Shown here: piece by piece, positions 6,434-13,010 of the stretch | Position numbering within the stretch: position 1 is the stretch's first letter | Layout: each line of letters opens with the position of its first letter | From: a virus | Strand: one strand, 5' to 3' | IMG/VR virus record: IMGVR_UViG_3300022701_000186 | Location: 1 to 32,433 of that record | Length of the DNA: 32,433 nt | The notes under the pieces: model-generated | Told to the model about the DNA's origin: nothing | Seen by the model: only the letters and a program-made list of their open reading frames with translations | Database searches by the model: none | Program-made: the position numbers and the translations under genes

Positions 6434-6616
6434 TTACCTATCTAATTCTTCTATTATAGATTCCATCCATTCGATAGTTTCTAAATCTTGTTCTTTTAAA
6501 AGATTAAGGCATTCATTATTTAAATCTTCATATGAAATTTCACCATTTAAATATTTAATACCTGCTTCTTTAAATTTATTATTTCTTTCTTCTGTTCTAA
6601 AATATTTCTTTGTCAT
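6434..6616 (-). CDS. Small helical hypothetical protein
   Basis: A 60-residue charged protein, first of the leftward trio. AAGGAGTT lies 6-8 bases before the ATG and is the strongest canonical Shine-Dalgarno in the accessory region. The sequence (NNKFKEAGIKYLNGEISYED; LKEQDLETIEWMESIIEELD) suggests two or three helices. Small phage proteins of this kind are often adaptors or inhibitors; no specific match is known to me. It is transcribed from the divergent promoter at 6642-6670. Confidence 0.6.
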   Translation of the reverse strand: MTKKYFRTEERNNKFKEAGIKYLNGEISYEDLNNECLNLLKEQDLETIEWMESIIEELDR

Positions 6617-6641
6617 AAGTTTAACTCCTTTTTTAATGCTT

Positions 6642-6670
6642 ATAATACTAGTATAGCAAGAATTAGTTAA
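6642..6670 (-). promoter_or_regulatory. Leftward promoter overlapping the GTTAA repeats
   Basis: On the minus strand TTAACT (6670-6665) and TATTAT (6647-6642) are separated by 17 bp, a good sigma70 layout for the trio ending at 5794. The -35 lies inside the first GTTAA copy of the repeat at 6666-6682, so a bound regulator would control it. Confidence 0.55.
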
Positions 6671-6682
6671 GAAATAGTTAAT
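6666..6682. promoter_or_regulatory. Paired GTTAA operator, second copy
   Basis: GTTAAG-AAATA-GTTAAT (6666-6682) repeats the pattern GTTAAC-AAATC-GTTAAC of 4687-4703, with the same 11-bp period and a conserved AAAT in the middle. Both sit in divergent promoter regions of the accessory block, so one regulator probably binds both. The regulator itself is not identified. Confidence 0.55.
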
Positions 6683-6716
6683 ATCAATGGTTTAAAAGGG
6701 TAAAATATTACATATA

Positions 6717-6757
6717 TTGCTTTTTTTCTAAGAATAATGATATTATGTAACTAGGGG
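6717..6757 (+). promoter_or_regulatory. Promoter of the cytosine methyltransferase gene
   Basis: TATTAT (6741-6746) is a good -10. A weak -35 (TTGCTT, 6717-6722) is 18 bp upstream. Seven bases after the -10 comes GGGG (6754-6757), the expected initiation point, and a second run of five G (6766-6770) serves as the ribosome site for the ATG at 6782. Confidence 0.5.
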
Positions 6758-6781
6758 TTTAAATAGGGGGTATACATTTTA

Positions 6782-7762
6782 ATGAAAGTGCTTGATTTAT
6801 TTTCAGGTATTGGAGGTTTTTCTCTAGGTTTAGAATGTGCAGGATGGGAAACTATAGCCTTTTGTGAGATTGAACCTTCATGTAATAAAATTCTATCAAA
6901 ATATTGGCCTGATATACCTATTTTTGACGATATAACAAAATTATCTGCAAACGATATTGAATCTTCTGTTGATATTATTTGTGGTGGCTTTCCTTGTCAG
7001 GATATTTCCATAGCTGGCAAAAAAGCTGGTATAGGTGGTTTAAGATCAGCATTATGGAAACAATATTTAAGGTTAATAAATGAAATTAGACCCAAATATG
7101 CAATTATCGAAAACGTGGCAAACCTTCGTAGTAATGGACTTATTACCGTCCTGCAAGATTTATGGCAGATCGGGTATAATGCAGAATGGCATTGCATACC
7201 AGCTTCCGCCATTGGCGCGCCTCACCAAAGGGATCGCATCTGGATCGTGGCCAACCCCGACAACAAGGGATGCAACAATAACCAAGGCAAGACCACCAGA
7301 AAAAATGATAAGAAAAGACGGCAGGAATGTTCTGCGAACTCCATCACTGGCAGAAACATTATTGCAAAAGAAAAACTTTCCTTATACGAAACAGGATTTA
7401 CAAAAGAAACAACAGGGGCAAAATTACAAAACAGCAAAACAATTTTGGCCAACCCCGACTGCGAGGGATTACAAAGATACAGGCAAGCTGGAGGTTTTAG
7501 CCAAATACTCAAAGAAGAAAAGATTAGCTTGTTCCGTTGCAGCAGAGGAGTTGAGCAATGGGAAGTCGAGCCAGATATCGCAAGATTAAAGGATGGTAAA
7601 CTTAACGCAGATTGGGTGGAATGGTTGATGGGATTTCCTGTGGGATGGACAGAAGGTTTAACACGTAAACAAAGGTTGATAGCTCTTGGAAATGCCTTAG
7701 TACCGATTATTCCAGAGATGATCGGTGTTTGTATACAAAATTATGAAAACAGTAAGTTATAG
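6782..7762 (+). CDS. DNA (cytosine-5) methyltransferase
   Basis: A 326-residue C5 methyltransferase that adds a methyl group from SAM to cytosine in phage DNA. The motifs are in order: I, DLFSGIGGFS (5-14); IV, GGFPCQD (68-74) with catalytic Cys72; VI, ENV (110-112); VIII, QRDRIW (139-144); and IX/X, ALGNALVP (301-308). Residues 150-260 would form the target-recognition region and are unlike other families I know, while WEVEPDIARL and LNADWVEWLMGFPVGW before motif X are typical of phage enzymes. The 3' half has visibly higher GC than its surroundings and is open in a second frame (see 7080-7589). No cognate restriction gene is present, so self-protection against host restriction is likely. 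Confidence 0.93.
   Translation: MKVLDLFSGIGGFSLGLECAGWETIAFCEIEPSCNKILSKYWPDIPIFDDITKLSANDIESSVDIICGGFPCQDISIAGKKAGIGGLRSALWKQYLRLINEIRPKYAIIENVANLRSNGLITVLQDLWQIGYNAEWHCIPASAIGAPHQRDRIWIVANPDNKGCNNNQGKTTRKNDKKRRQECSANSITGRNIIAKEKLSLYETGFTKETTGAKLQNSKTILANPDCEGLQRYRQAGGFSQILKEEKISLFRCSRGVEQWEVEPDIARLKDGKLNADWVEWLMGFPVGWTEGLTRKQRLIALGNALVPIIPEMIGVCIQNYENSKL
7080..7589 (+). CDS. Candidate overlapping gene inside the methyltransferase (WPTP protein)
   Basis: A 169-residue +1-frame reading inside the methyltransferase gene. It has its own ATG, with AAGG 7 bases upstream. It encodes NGIAYQLPPLARLTKG followed by SGSWPTPTTRDA, and again WPTPTARDYKDTGK 66 residues later. From memory, this NGIAYxLPPL...SGxWPTPTxRD pattern occurs in stand-alone proteins of phages and metagenomes, so it is unlikely to be a random shadow. 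The DNA that reads as motif VIII (RDRIWIVANPD) in the main frame reads as SGSWPTPT in this one. Whether it is translated, or the product of an ancient frameshift, is unproven. Confidence 0.35.
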   Translation: MKLDPNMQLSKTWQTFVVMDLLPSCKIYGRSGIMQNGIAYQLPPLARLTKGIASGSWPTPTTRDATITKARPPEKMIRKDGRNVLRTPSLAETLLQKKNFPYTKQDLQKKQQGQNYKTAKQFWPTPTARDYKDTGKLEVLAKYSKKKRLACSVAAEELSNGKSSQISQD

Positions 7763-7771
7763 GGGGGCAGT

Positions 7772-8110
7772 ATGCCAAAAAAGAAAATGCCAGAAGGCAA
7801 AAAATTTCCAAAAGGCGTTAGTGGTAATCCTAATGGACGTCCAAAAGGTAGAATATCTTTTATACCAGCTATTAAACAAGCGCTAGCAGAATGTGTTGAT
7901 GATAATAAAGGTGACCCAATTCAGATGCGTGATGCCTTAGTTAAAACACTTTTAAATAAAGCCTTAGGTGGTGATATGAAAGCACTTGAATATGTTATAG
8001 ATCGTATTGATGGTAAAGCTTTACAAAATGTCGAAATGGATGCGCGAGTCGAAATATCAAAAGACAAATTACATAAAGTAGCAAAGGCCATAATAGATGA
8101 ATCAAAATGA
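7772..8110 (+). CDS. DUF5681-like protein, candidate small terminase subunit
   Basis: A 112-residue basic protein. The N-terminus (FPKGVSGNPNGRPKGRISF, residues 13-31) is the hallmark of the DUF5681 family, often found next to phage terminase and methyltransferase genes. The rest is helical (IQMRDALVKTLLNKALGGDM; ALEYVIDRIDGKALQ). A run of six G ends four bases before the ATG. Its last 14 bases overlap the start of the first DPPY methyltransferase. It could be the small terminase, which binds the packaging site, because no other candidate lies before the large subunit; this is contextual inference. Confidence 0.75.
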   Translation: MPKKKMPEGKKFPKGVSGNPNGRPKGRISFIPAIKQALAECVDDNKGDPIQMRDALVKTLLNKALGGDMKALEYVIDRIDGKALQNVEMDARVEISKDKLHKVAKAIIDESK

Positions 8111-8192
8111 AATGATATTTAAAGAAAATAGAATAATAACTAAACTAAATGATATTTGGCAATTAGGTAATCATAGGTTAATGTGTGGTGAT
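8097..8192 (+). repeat. 5' cassette repeat, copy 1
   Basis: These 96 bases at the start of the first DPPY methyltransferase match 8863-8958 with only four differences (766-bp offset). They begin with the 14-base junction ATGAATCAAAATGA, which holds both the start of this gene and the stop of the upstream one. The repeat forms the left edge of an exchangeable methyltransferase cassette. Confidence 0.85.
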
Positions 8193-8876
8193 AGTACTGA
8201 TATTAATCATATAAAAAAGCTTATCAATAATAATAAAATTGATATGTTATTTGCAGATCCACCTTATGGAATGAATAAAATAGGTTATAGAAATAATAGA
8301 ATTGGGGGAACAATTCAACCTGGTAATAATTTTATTCCTTTTAATGATAATATAGATAATACAATTAAAGTATTTAATTTAATACAACATTTTGATATTC
8401 CTATCCAAATATGGTGGGGCGCAAATAATTATGCTAGTCATTTACCTAATACAAATAATTGGATTGTATGGGATAAAAGAATTGAAGATAAACAAAAAGA
8501 TCGTCAATCAGATTGTGAACTTGCATGGTGTAAATCTCAATTTAAGTCTATTAGGATTTTTCGGCATTTGTGGAAGGGATTAATAAAAGATTCTGAACGC
8601 ATGCAAAAAAGAATACATCCAACTCAAAAACCAATTGCCTTAGCTGAATGGTGTTTTGAAGAATTAAGAGTTGATAATAATATACTAGATCTTTTTGGTG
8701 GTTCAGGCTCAACACTTATTGCATGTCAAAATACAAATCGTACTTGTTATATGATGGAGCTTCATCCTTACTACTGCGATACAATATTAAAGCGCTATAT
8801 TAAAGAATTTAATAAGCAGCCAGTTAATTTATTAAATAATAAAACGTATGATGAATTAAGTTATGAATCAAAATGA
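8097..8876 (+). CDS. DNA adenine/cytosine-N4 methyltransferase, first tandem copy
   Basis: A 259-residue amino-methyltransferase (N6-adenine or N4-cytosine). DPPYG (54-58) is the catalytic motif IV and comes before the SAM-binding motif LDLFGGSGST (197-206), the order of the beta class. HPTQKPIAL before motif I is typical. The N-terminus (WQLGNHRLMCGDST) is the YhdJ/ParB-methylase style. The first 96 and last 123 bases are nearly identical to those of the next gene, while the middle is unrelated, so target specificity probably differs. It overlaps the gene upstream and the gene downstream by 14 bases each. Confidence 0.92.
   Translation: MNQNEMIFKENRIITKLNDIWQLGNHRLMCGDSTDINHIKKLINNNKIDMLFADPPYGMNKIGYRNNRIGGTIQPGNNFIPFNDNIDNTIKVFNLIQHFDIPIQIWWGANNYASHLPNTNNWIVWDKRIEDKQKDRQSDCELAWCKSQFKSIRIFRHLWKGLIKDSERMQKRIHPTQKPIALAEWCFEELRVDNNILDLFGGSGSTLIACQNTNRTCYMMELHPYYCDTILKRYIKEFNKQPVNLLNNKTYDELSYESK
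8754..8876 (+). repeat. 3' cassette repeat, copy 1
   Basis: These 123 bases at the end of the first DPPY methyltransferase match 9718-9840 at 119 positions (964-bp offset). They encode the common tail PYYCD-ILKRYIKEFNKQPV... and end in the junction that starts the next gene. The identity exceeds what protein constraint alone requires, indicating recent duplication or recombination. Confidence 0.85.
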
Positions 8877-8958
8877 AATAATATTTAAAGAAGATAGAAT
8901 AATAACTAAACCAAATGATATTTGGCAATTAGGTAATAATAGGTTAATGTGTGGTGAT
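8863..8958 (+). repeat. 5' cassette repeat, copy 2
   Basis: Second copy of the 96-base block found at 8097-8192, at the start of the second DPPY methyltransferase. Four substitutions separate the copies, with no indels. Confidence 0.85.
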
Positions 8959-9840
8959 GCTCTAAGAGAAGAAAACATTGCATTATTATTAAATGGTAAC
9001 AAAGCCGACTTCTGTTTTATCGATCCACCTTATGGCATTAAAATAGATAAATGGGATAATCCTATTGATGAAAAGGTATGCTTATCATTAGTAGATAAAT
9101 TTACAAAAGAAAACAGCTTTTTTGCATTTACACATCAGATGCCTAAAATGCTCGATTGGTTAAAAAGTTTAGAGGATACTAAGTATAAATATAAAGATCA
9201 TATTGTATGGGTTAAGCGTGCACATAATTCACCAACTCCAGAAATTTTAAGAACACATGAAACCTTAATGATATATAAAAAAGGTAAGAAAAAATATGTA
9301 AAAACTAAAGGACTATATGCCGATGTTAAATGCCCCAACCTCTATTATGATCTTGCCAATATCAAATCTTTTAAAAGATATATAGGAGCACTGTGGAAAC
9401 AAATAGAAACGGGTGAAAAACAAATGAAAAAATATTCAGATAAAGCAAATCAAGCATATAAGTTTATGAATCATGGTCATGACACAGACGTAGCACCTAA
9501 AGAAACAAACTTTACTAATGTCTGGTCTTTTTTACCTACTAATAAAACTAAACTTAATGAAAAAAATCGTCTTGACCACCCAACCATAAAACCGATATTA
9601 CTTATAAATCGTATTGTTGAATTATGCGCGGGCGATAATGAGATTGTACTCGATATGTTTTTAGGTTCGGGTACCACCCTGCTTGCATGTGAAAATACTA
9701 ATAGGATCTGTTACGGTATGGAGCTTAATCCTTACTACTGCGATATAATATTAAAGCGCTATATTAAAGAATTTAATAAGCAGCCAGTTAATTTATTAAA
9801 TAATAAAACGTATGATGAATTAAGTTATGAATCCGAATGA
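8863..9840 (+). CDS. DNA adenine/cytosine-N4 methyltransferase, second tandem copy
   Basis: A 325-residue amino-methyltransferase. DPPYG is at 54-58 and LDMFLGSGTT at 263-272, preceded by HPTIKPILL, again the beta order. The central part (THETLMIYKKGKKKYVKT; FTNVWSFLPTNK) differs fully from the first copy and is about 65 residues longer, while both ends are nearly the same. The two enzymes therefore likely share a scaffold and differ in target. The start overlaps the first copy by 14 bases, and its end overlaps the large terminase by 14 bases. Likely role: modify phage DNA before packaging to evade restriction. Confidence 0.92.
   Translation: MNQNEIIFKEDRIITKPNDIWQLGNNRLMCGDALREENIALLLNGNKADFCFIDPPYGIKIDKWDNPIDEKVCLSLVDKFTKENSFFAFTHQMPKMLDWLKSLEDTKYKYKDHIVWVKRAHNSPTPEILRTHETLMIYKKGKKKYVKTKGLYADVKCPNLYYDLANIKSFKRYIGALWKQIETGEKQMKKYSDKANQAYKFMNHGHDTDVAPKETNFTNVWSFLPTNKTKLNEKNRLDHPTIKPILLINRIVELCAGDNEIVLDMFLGSGTTLLACENTNRICYGMELNPYYCDIILKRYIKEFNKQPVNLLNNKTYDELSYESE
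9718..9840 (+). repeat. 3' cassette repeat, copy 2
   Basis: Second copy of the 123-base block at 8754-8876. It ends in ATGAATCCGAATGA, a two-base variant of the junction, which here starts the large terminase instead of another methyltransferase. Confidence 0.85.
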
Positions 9841-11182
9841 TATTATTACTAACGGTTGTTATCATCACTTAAGTGCCTATGCGCAATATATAAAAGATGA
9901 TTTTCAAAGACCCGATCATATACAAACTATTATTAAAGCGTTAAGTAAAGTCGAATCAGGAGAAATCAAACGCTTAATGATAAATTGCCCTCCGCGTTTT
10001 GGTAAGTCATATCTAGTATCTACGATATTTCCCACTTGGTATATTGGACGACATCCTAAAAAAAATATAATCTTTACTACATACGGGCAAAGCCTAGCAG
10101 ATGATTTTGGCAGGCAGGTACGTAACATTGTTGAAGATGACAAGTTTAGGTTTATATTTCCTAATGTAAAGCTAAGTCAAGATAGCGCTAGCGTAAAGAA
10201 ATTCGCAACCAATCTAGGCGGTATTTATTATGCAATAGGAGCAATGGGATCTTTAACTGGTAAGGGTGCGGATTTAATTATATGTGATGATATTTTGCGT
10301 AACAGAGCAGACGCAAATTCAGACACTATAAGAAAAAATATACTCGATTGGTACAAGTCTACATTATATACAAGGCTTGCACCGGGCGGCGCTATAGTTT
10401 TTATTAATACACGCTGGCACCAAAATGACCTTGCAGGGTACTTGCTTGAAAATGAAGGTGATTCATGGACGCATATTAACATGCCTGCTATATCAGATGA
10501 TGGGCATTCTCTATGGCCTGAGCGATGGCCTTTAGATCAGTTAGAAAATATTAAAAAAACAATTGGTTCTTATGAATGGTCTGCGCTTTATCAACAAAGC
10601 CCTGCGCCTGCAGATGGCGGCATGTTTAATAAAGGATGGTTTGAAATAGTAAATGCCAAAACAGTTGATAATGTAAAATCAATAAGATATTGGGATCGTG
10701 CTGCAACGGTTAAAAAAGATGGAAACGACCCCGATTGGACAGTTGGCGTTAAGATGTCAAAAGATAAAAACAACATTTTCTATATTGAAGATATAGTAAG
10801 GCTTAGAGCAAGTTCTCTTGATGTACAAAAAGCTATTCATAATACAGCAGTTCGTGATGGTACTCGTACTGTCGTAGGTTTAGAGCAAGATCCGGGGCAA
10901 GCTGGTAAGTCTGAAGTTGATTACTTAACTCGTATGCTTGCAGGCTTTAATGTTAAATCATTTAAGGTCACAAAAGATAAAATAACAAGAGCATCGCCAT
11001 TCTCTGCGCAATGTGAGGCAGGTAATGTCAAATTACTAAAAGGTGGTTGGGTTCATGATTTTCTTGAAGAATTATCTATGTTTCCATTTGGTGGACATGA
11101 TGATCAAACTGACGCTGCTGCAGGTGCACTAAATTATTTGACTGAAGATAGGTTTAGTTATGAAGCTATGGTAAGATGGTAA
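9827..11182 (+). CDS. terL: Terminase large subunit
   Basis: A 451-residue DNA packaging motor that translocates DNA into the prohead and cuts the concatemer. The ATPase domain carries Walker A CPPRFGKS (54-61), Walker B LIICDD (150-155) and a coupling-type segment FINTRWHQNDLAG. The RNase H-like nuclease domain follows, with candidate metal ligands Asp290 (RYWDRAAT), Glu353/Asp355 (GLEQDPG) and Asp425/426/429 (GGHDDQTDA). The length is usual for the family. It is translationally coupled to the methyltransferase upstream through the repeated 14-base junction, so packaging and modification genes are expressed together. Confidence 0.95.
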   Translation: MNPNDIITNGCYHHLSAYAQYIKDDFQRPDHIQTIIKALSKVESGEIKRLMINCPPRFGKSYLVSTIFPTWYIGRHPKKNIIFTTYGQSLADDFGRQVRNIVEDDKFRFIFPNVKLSQDSASVKKFATNLGGIYYAIGAMGSLTGKGADLIICDDILRNRADANSDTIRKNILDWYKSTLYTRLAPGGAIVFINTRWHQNDLAGYLLENEGDSWTHINMPAISDDGHSLWPERWPLDQLENIKKTIGSYEWSALYQQSPAPADGGMFNKGWFEIVNAKTVDNVKSIRYWDRAATVKKDGNDPDWTVGVKMSKDKNNIFYIEDIVRLRASSLDVQKAIHNTAVRDGTRTVVGLEQDPGQAGKSEVDYLTRMLAGFNVKSFKVTKDKITRASPFSAQCEAGNVKLLKGGWVHDFLEELSMFPFGGHDDQTDAAAGALNYLTEDRFSYEAMVRW

Positions 11183-11214
11183 AATCTAAATAATTCACAT
11201 TTACTAACTTTTGT

Positions 11215-11252
11215 TTTACACTAAAATTAACTACTTATAATCTTTCGGGGGG
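11215..11252 (+). promoter_or_regulatory. Late promoter with a G-run at the predicted start
   Basis: TTTACA (11215-11220) and TATAAT (11236-11241) are 15 bp apart (16 bp if TTTTAC is used). Five bases later a run of six G (11247-11252) covers the expected initiation point and lies five bases before the portal ATG, so the transcript would have a leader of only about ten bases. Confidence 0.6.
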
Positions 11253-11257
11253 AAGAG

Positions 11258-12760
11258 ATGACAAAGAAGAAAAATAAAGTTATCAATTTTGATGGCTGGG
11301 GAAATATACTTACTAATCTAGGCATTCGCGGTAAAGACAGAACACAATCTACTAATTACTTATATGATAATAGACTAGACGAAAATCAATTAATGAATTT
11401 ATATACTGGTGATGGCTTTGCTAAAAAAGTCGTTGATCTTATTGCAACTGAGATGACTAGAGAATGGTTTACAATTGAAGGTGATACTGATAATCTGATA
11501 GTAGGCGCATTAGATGAGATTGATGGTAAAGAAAAAGTCACCGATCTTATTAGATGGTCAAGATTATTCGGCGGGGCAGTTTTATTGTTGGGTGTTGACG
11601 ATGGTCAGGAATTAGATCAACCAATTAACTATAACAATATTAGAAAACTTGATTATCTACAGGTATTTGATAGACATCAAGTATGGTGGACGTTTAACGA
11701 TGTATATGGCGTTGAGTCTAGAAACTTTGGCAAGCCTGAATTCTATAGAATAAATCCTTTAAAAACAGCAGCAGCAGAAATCGTAGTACATGAATCCAGA
11801 ATAATAAAAATGGATGGTGAAAAGCTACCAGTGCGTCGCTATATCGATAATGATTACTGGGGTGATAGTGTATTACAACCTATCTATACACAATTAAAAA
11901 ATTTAGGTGCTGCTTATGGTGCAACTGCAAATATCATGGAAGATTTTGTACAATCTGTTTTAACAATTAACAATTTACAAGACATGTTAGCAGCGGGTGA
12001 AGATGAGTTAATTCAAAAAAGATTACAGATAATAGATACCTCAAGACATGTAGCAAATACAATATTACTTGATGAGAATGAAAGCTATACAAAGCTAGGT
12101 TCTTCTGTAGGTGGTCTTGATGGATTGATAGATAAATTTACATTAGCATTAGCAGCAGTGTCTGGTATACCAGTTACCTTCCTTATGGGGCAGGCGCCAG
12201 CAGGATTGCAAGCAACAGGTGCTAGTGATATCAGAATGTTTTATGATAATATAAAAGGAGAACAAGAAGATACTCTGCGTCCTGTTATCGAAAAGCTTAC
12301 TAAAATAATCATGTTATCTAGTGAAGGTGGCTTTGGTGGCCGTGAGCTAGAAAATTGGTGCATTAAATTTACTCCTTTATGGCAGCTAACTGATTCAGAA
12401 AATGCTACACTTAGAAAAACAATTGCTGAAACCGATCAGATATATATCAACACAGGTGTGTTAGATCCAAGTGAGGTTGCTATAGCACGTTTTGGAGGCG
12501 AAAGTTATTCGATGGATACTTTTATTGATAATGAGACAAGAGAAAACCCTGAAATGACTCCAGAAGATGTATCAGCTATTGAAGAGATTAGAAATACAGT
12601 AACTGAGATGGCTAGAAAAGAGCAAGAAGAAGAAATGATGGAGCAGCAAGAAGAAGAGGAAGAAGAGGAAGAAGAGCCAGAAATACCACAACAAAATGAA
12701 GATGAATTGAAAAGGGAAGATCGTTTTTTTGATATTTTAAATAAATTAGCTGAGAGGTAA
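11258..12760 (+). CDS. Portal protein (DUF1073 type)
   Basis: A 500-residue portal, the dodecameric ring at the capsid vertex through which DNA passes. It matches the DUF1073/anti-CBASS Acb1-associated portal style: LYTGDGFAKKVVDLIATEMT near the N-terminus, SRLFGGAVLLLGVDDG (about 105-121), a stem region, and GIPVTFLMGQAPAGLQATG before the C-terminal helices. The end is extremely acidic (about residues 450-485), with nine consecutive glutamates encoded by a GAA/GAG repeat, a place prone to length change. The start is fixed by the G-run leader. It follows the large terminase, the usual head-gene order. Confidence 0.9.
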   Translation: MTKKKNKVINFDGWGNILTNLGIRGKDRTQSTNYLYDNRLDENQLMNLYTGDGFAKKVVDLIATEMTREWFTIEGDTDNLIVGALDEIDGKEKVTDLIRWSRLFGGAVLLLGVDDGQELDQPINYNNIRKLDYLQVFDRHQVWWTFNDVYGVESRNFGKPEFYRINPLKTAAAEIVVHESRIIKMDGEKLPVRRYIDNDYWGDSVLQPIYTQLKNLGAAYGATANIMEDFVQSVLTINNLQDMLAAGEDELIQKRLQIIDTSRHVANTILLDENESYTKLGSSVGGLDGLIDKFTLALAAVSGIPVTFLMGQAPAGLQATGASDIRMFYDNIKGEQEDTLRPVIEKLTKIIMLSSEGGFGGRELENWCIKFTPLWQLTDSENATLRKTIAETDQIYINTGVLDPSEVAIARFGGESYSMDTFIDNETRENPEMTPEDVSAIEEIRNTVTEMARKEQEEEMMEQQEEEEEEEEEPEIPQQNEDELKREDRFFDILNKLAER

Positions 12761-12761
12761 C

Positions 12762-13007
12762 ATGTCATCATTTAAAAATAGAGCTTTGGAATTGCTAAAC
12801 TTGAAAAATTTTGTTTCAATAGATGAAGTTCAAAAGTCTCTTGATAGTGAAGTTATACGTGTTGCAGAAGAATTAAAAAAAATTAATAAGCGCATAGATA
12901 GCATTCATAATCGTATTGACATGAAAGAAGAAGAGCTTAAAGATTTGGAAATTGCTAAGCAAGTAAAATTAGATGAAATACATGAGTTATTCTATAAGGA
13001 AATTTAA
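12762..13007 (+). CDS. Small coiled-coil protein in the head module
   Basis: An 81-residue helical protein starting one base after the portal stop, with GAGGTAAC as its ribosome site inside the end of the portal gene. Residues 25-70 (VIRVAEELKKINKRIDSIHN and IDMKEEELKDLEIAKQVKLD) are a strong coiled coil. It sits between the portal and the head-fibre-like genes and could be a trimerisation or assembly helper for them. No family is recognised. Confidence 0.6.
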   Translation: MSSFKNRALELLNLKNFVSIDEVQKSLDSEVIRVAEELKKINKRIDSIHNRIDMKEEELKDLEIAKQVKLDEIHELFYKEI

Positions 13008-13010
13008 GCC

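Noticed and set aside
8392-8583. Plus-strand open frame inside the first DPPY methyltransferase
   Set aside because: Unlike the frame inside the cytosine methyltransferase, it resembles no known family and lacks a ribosome site.
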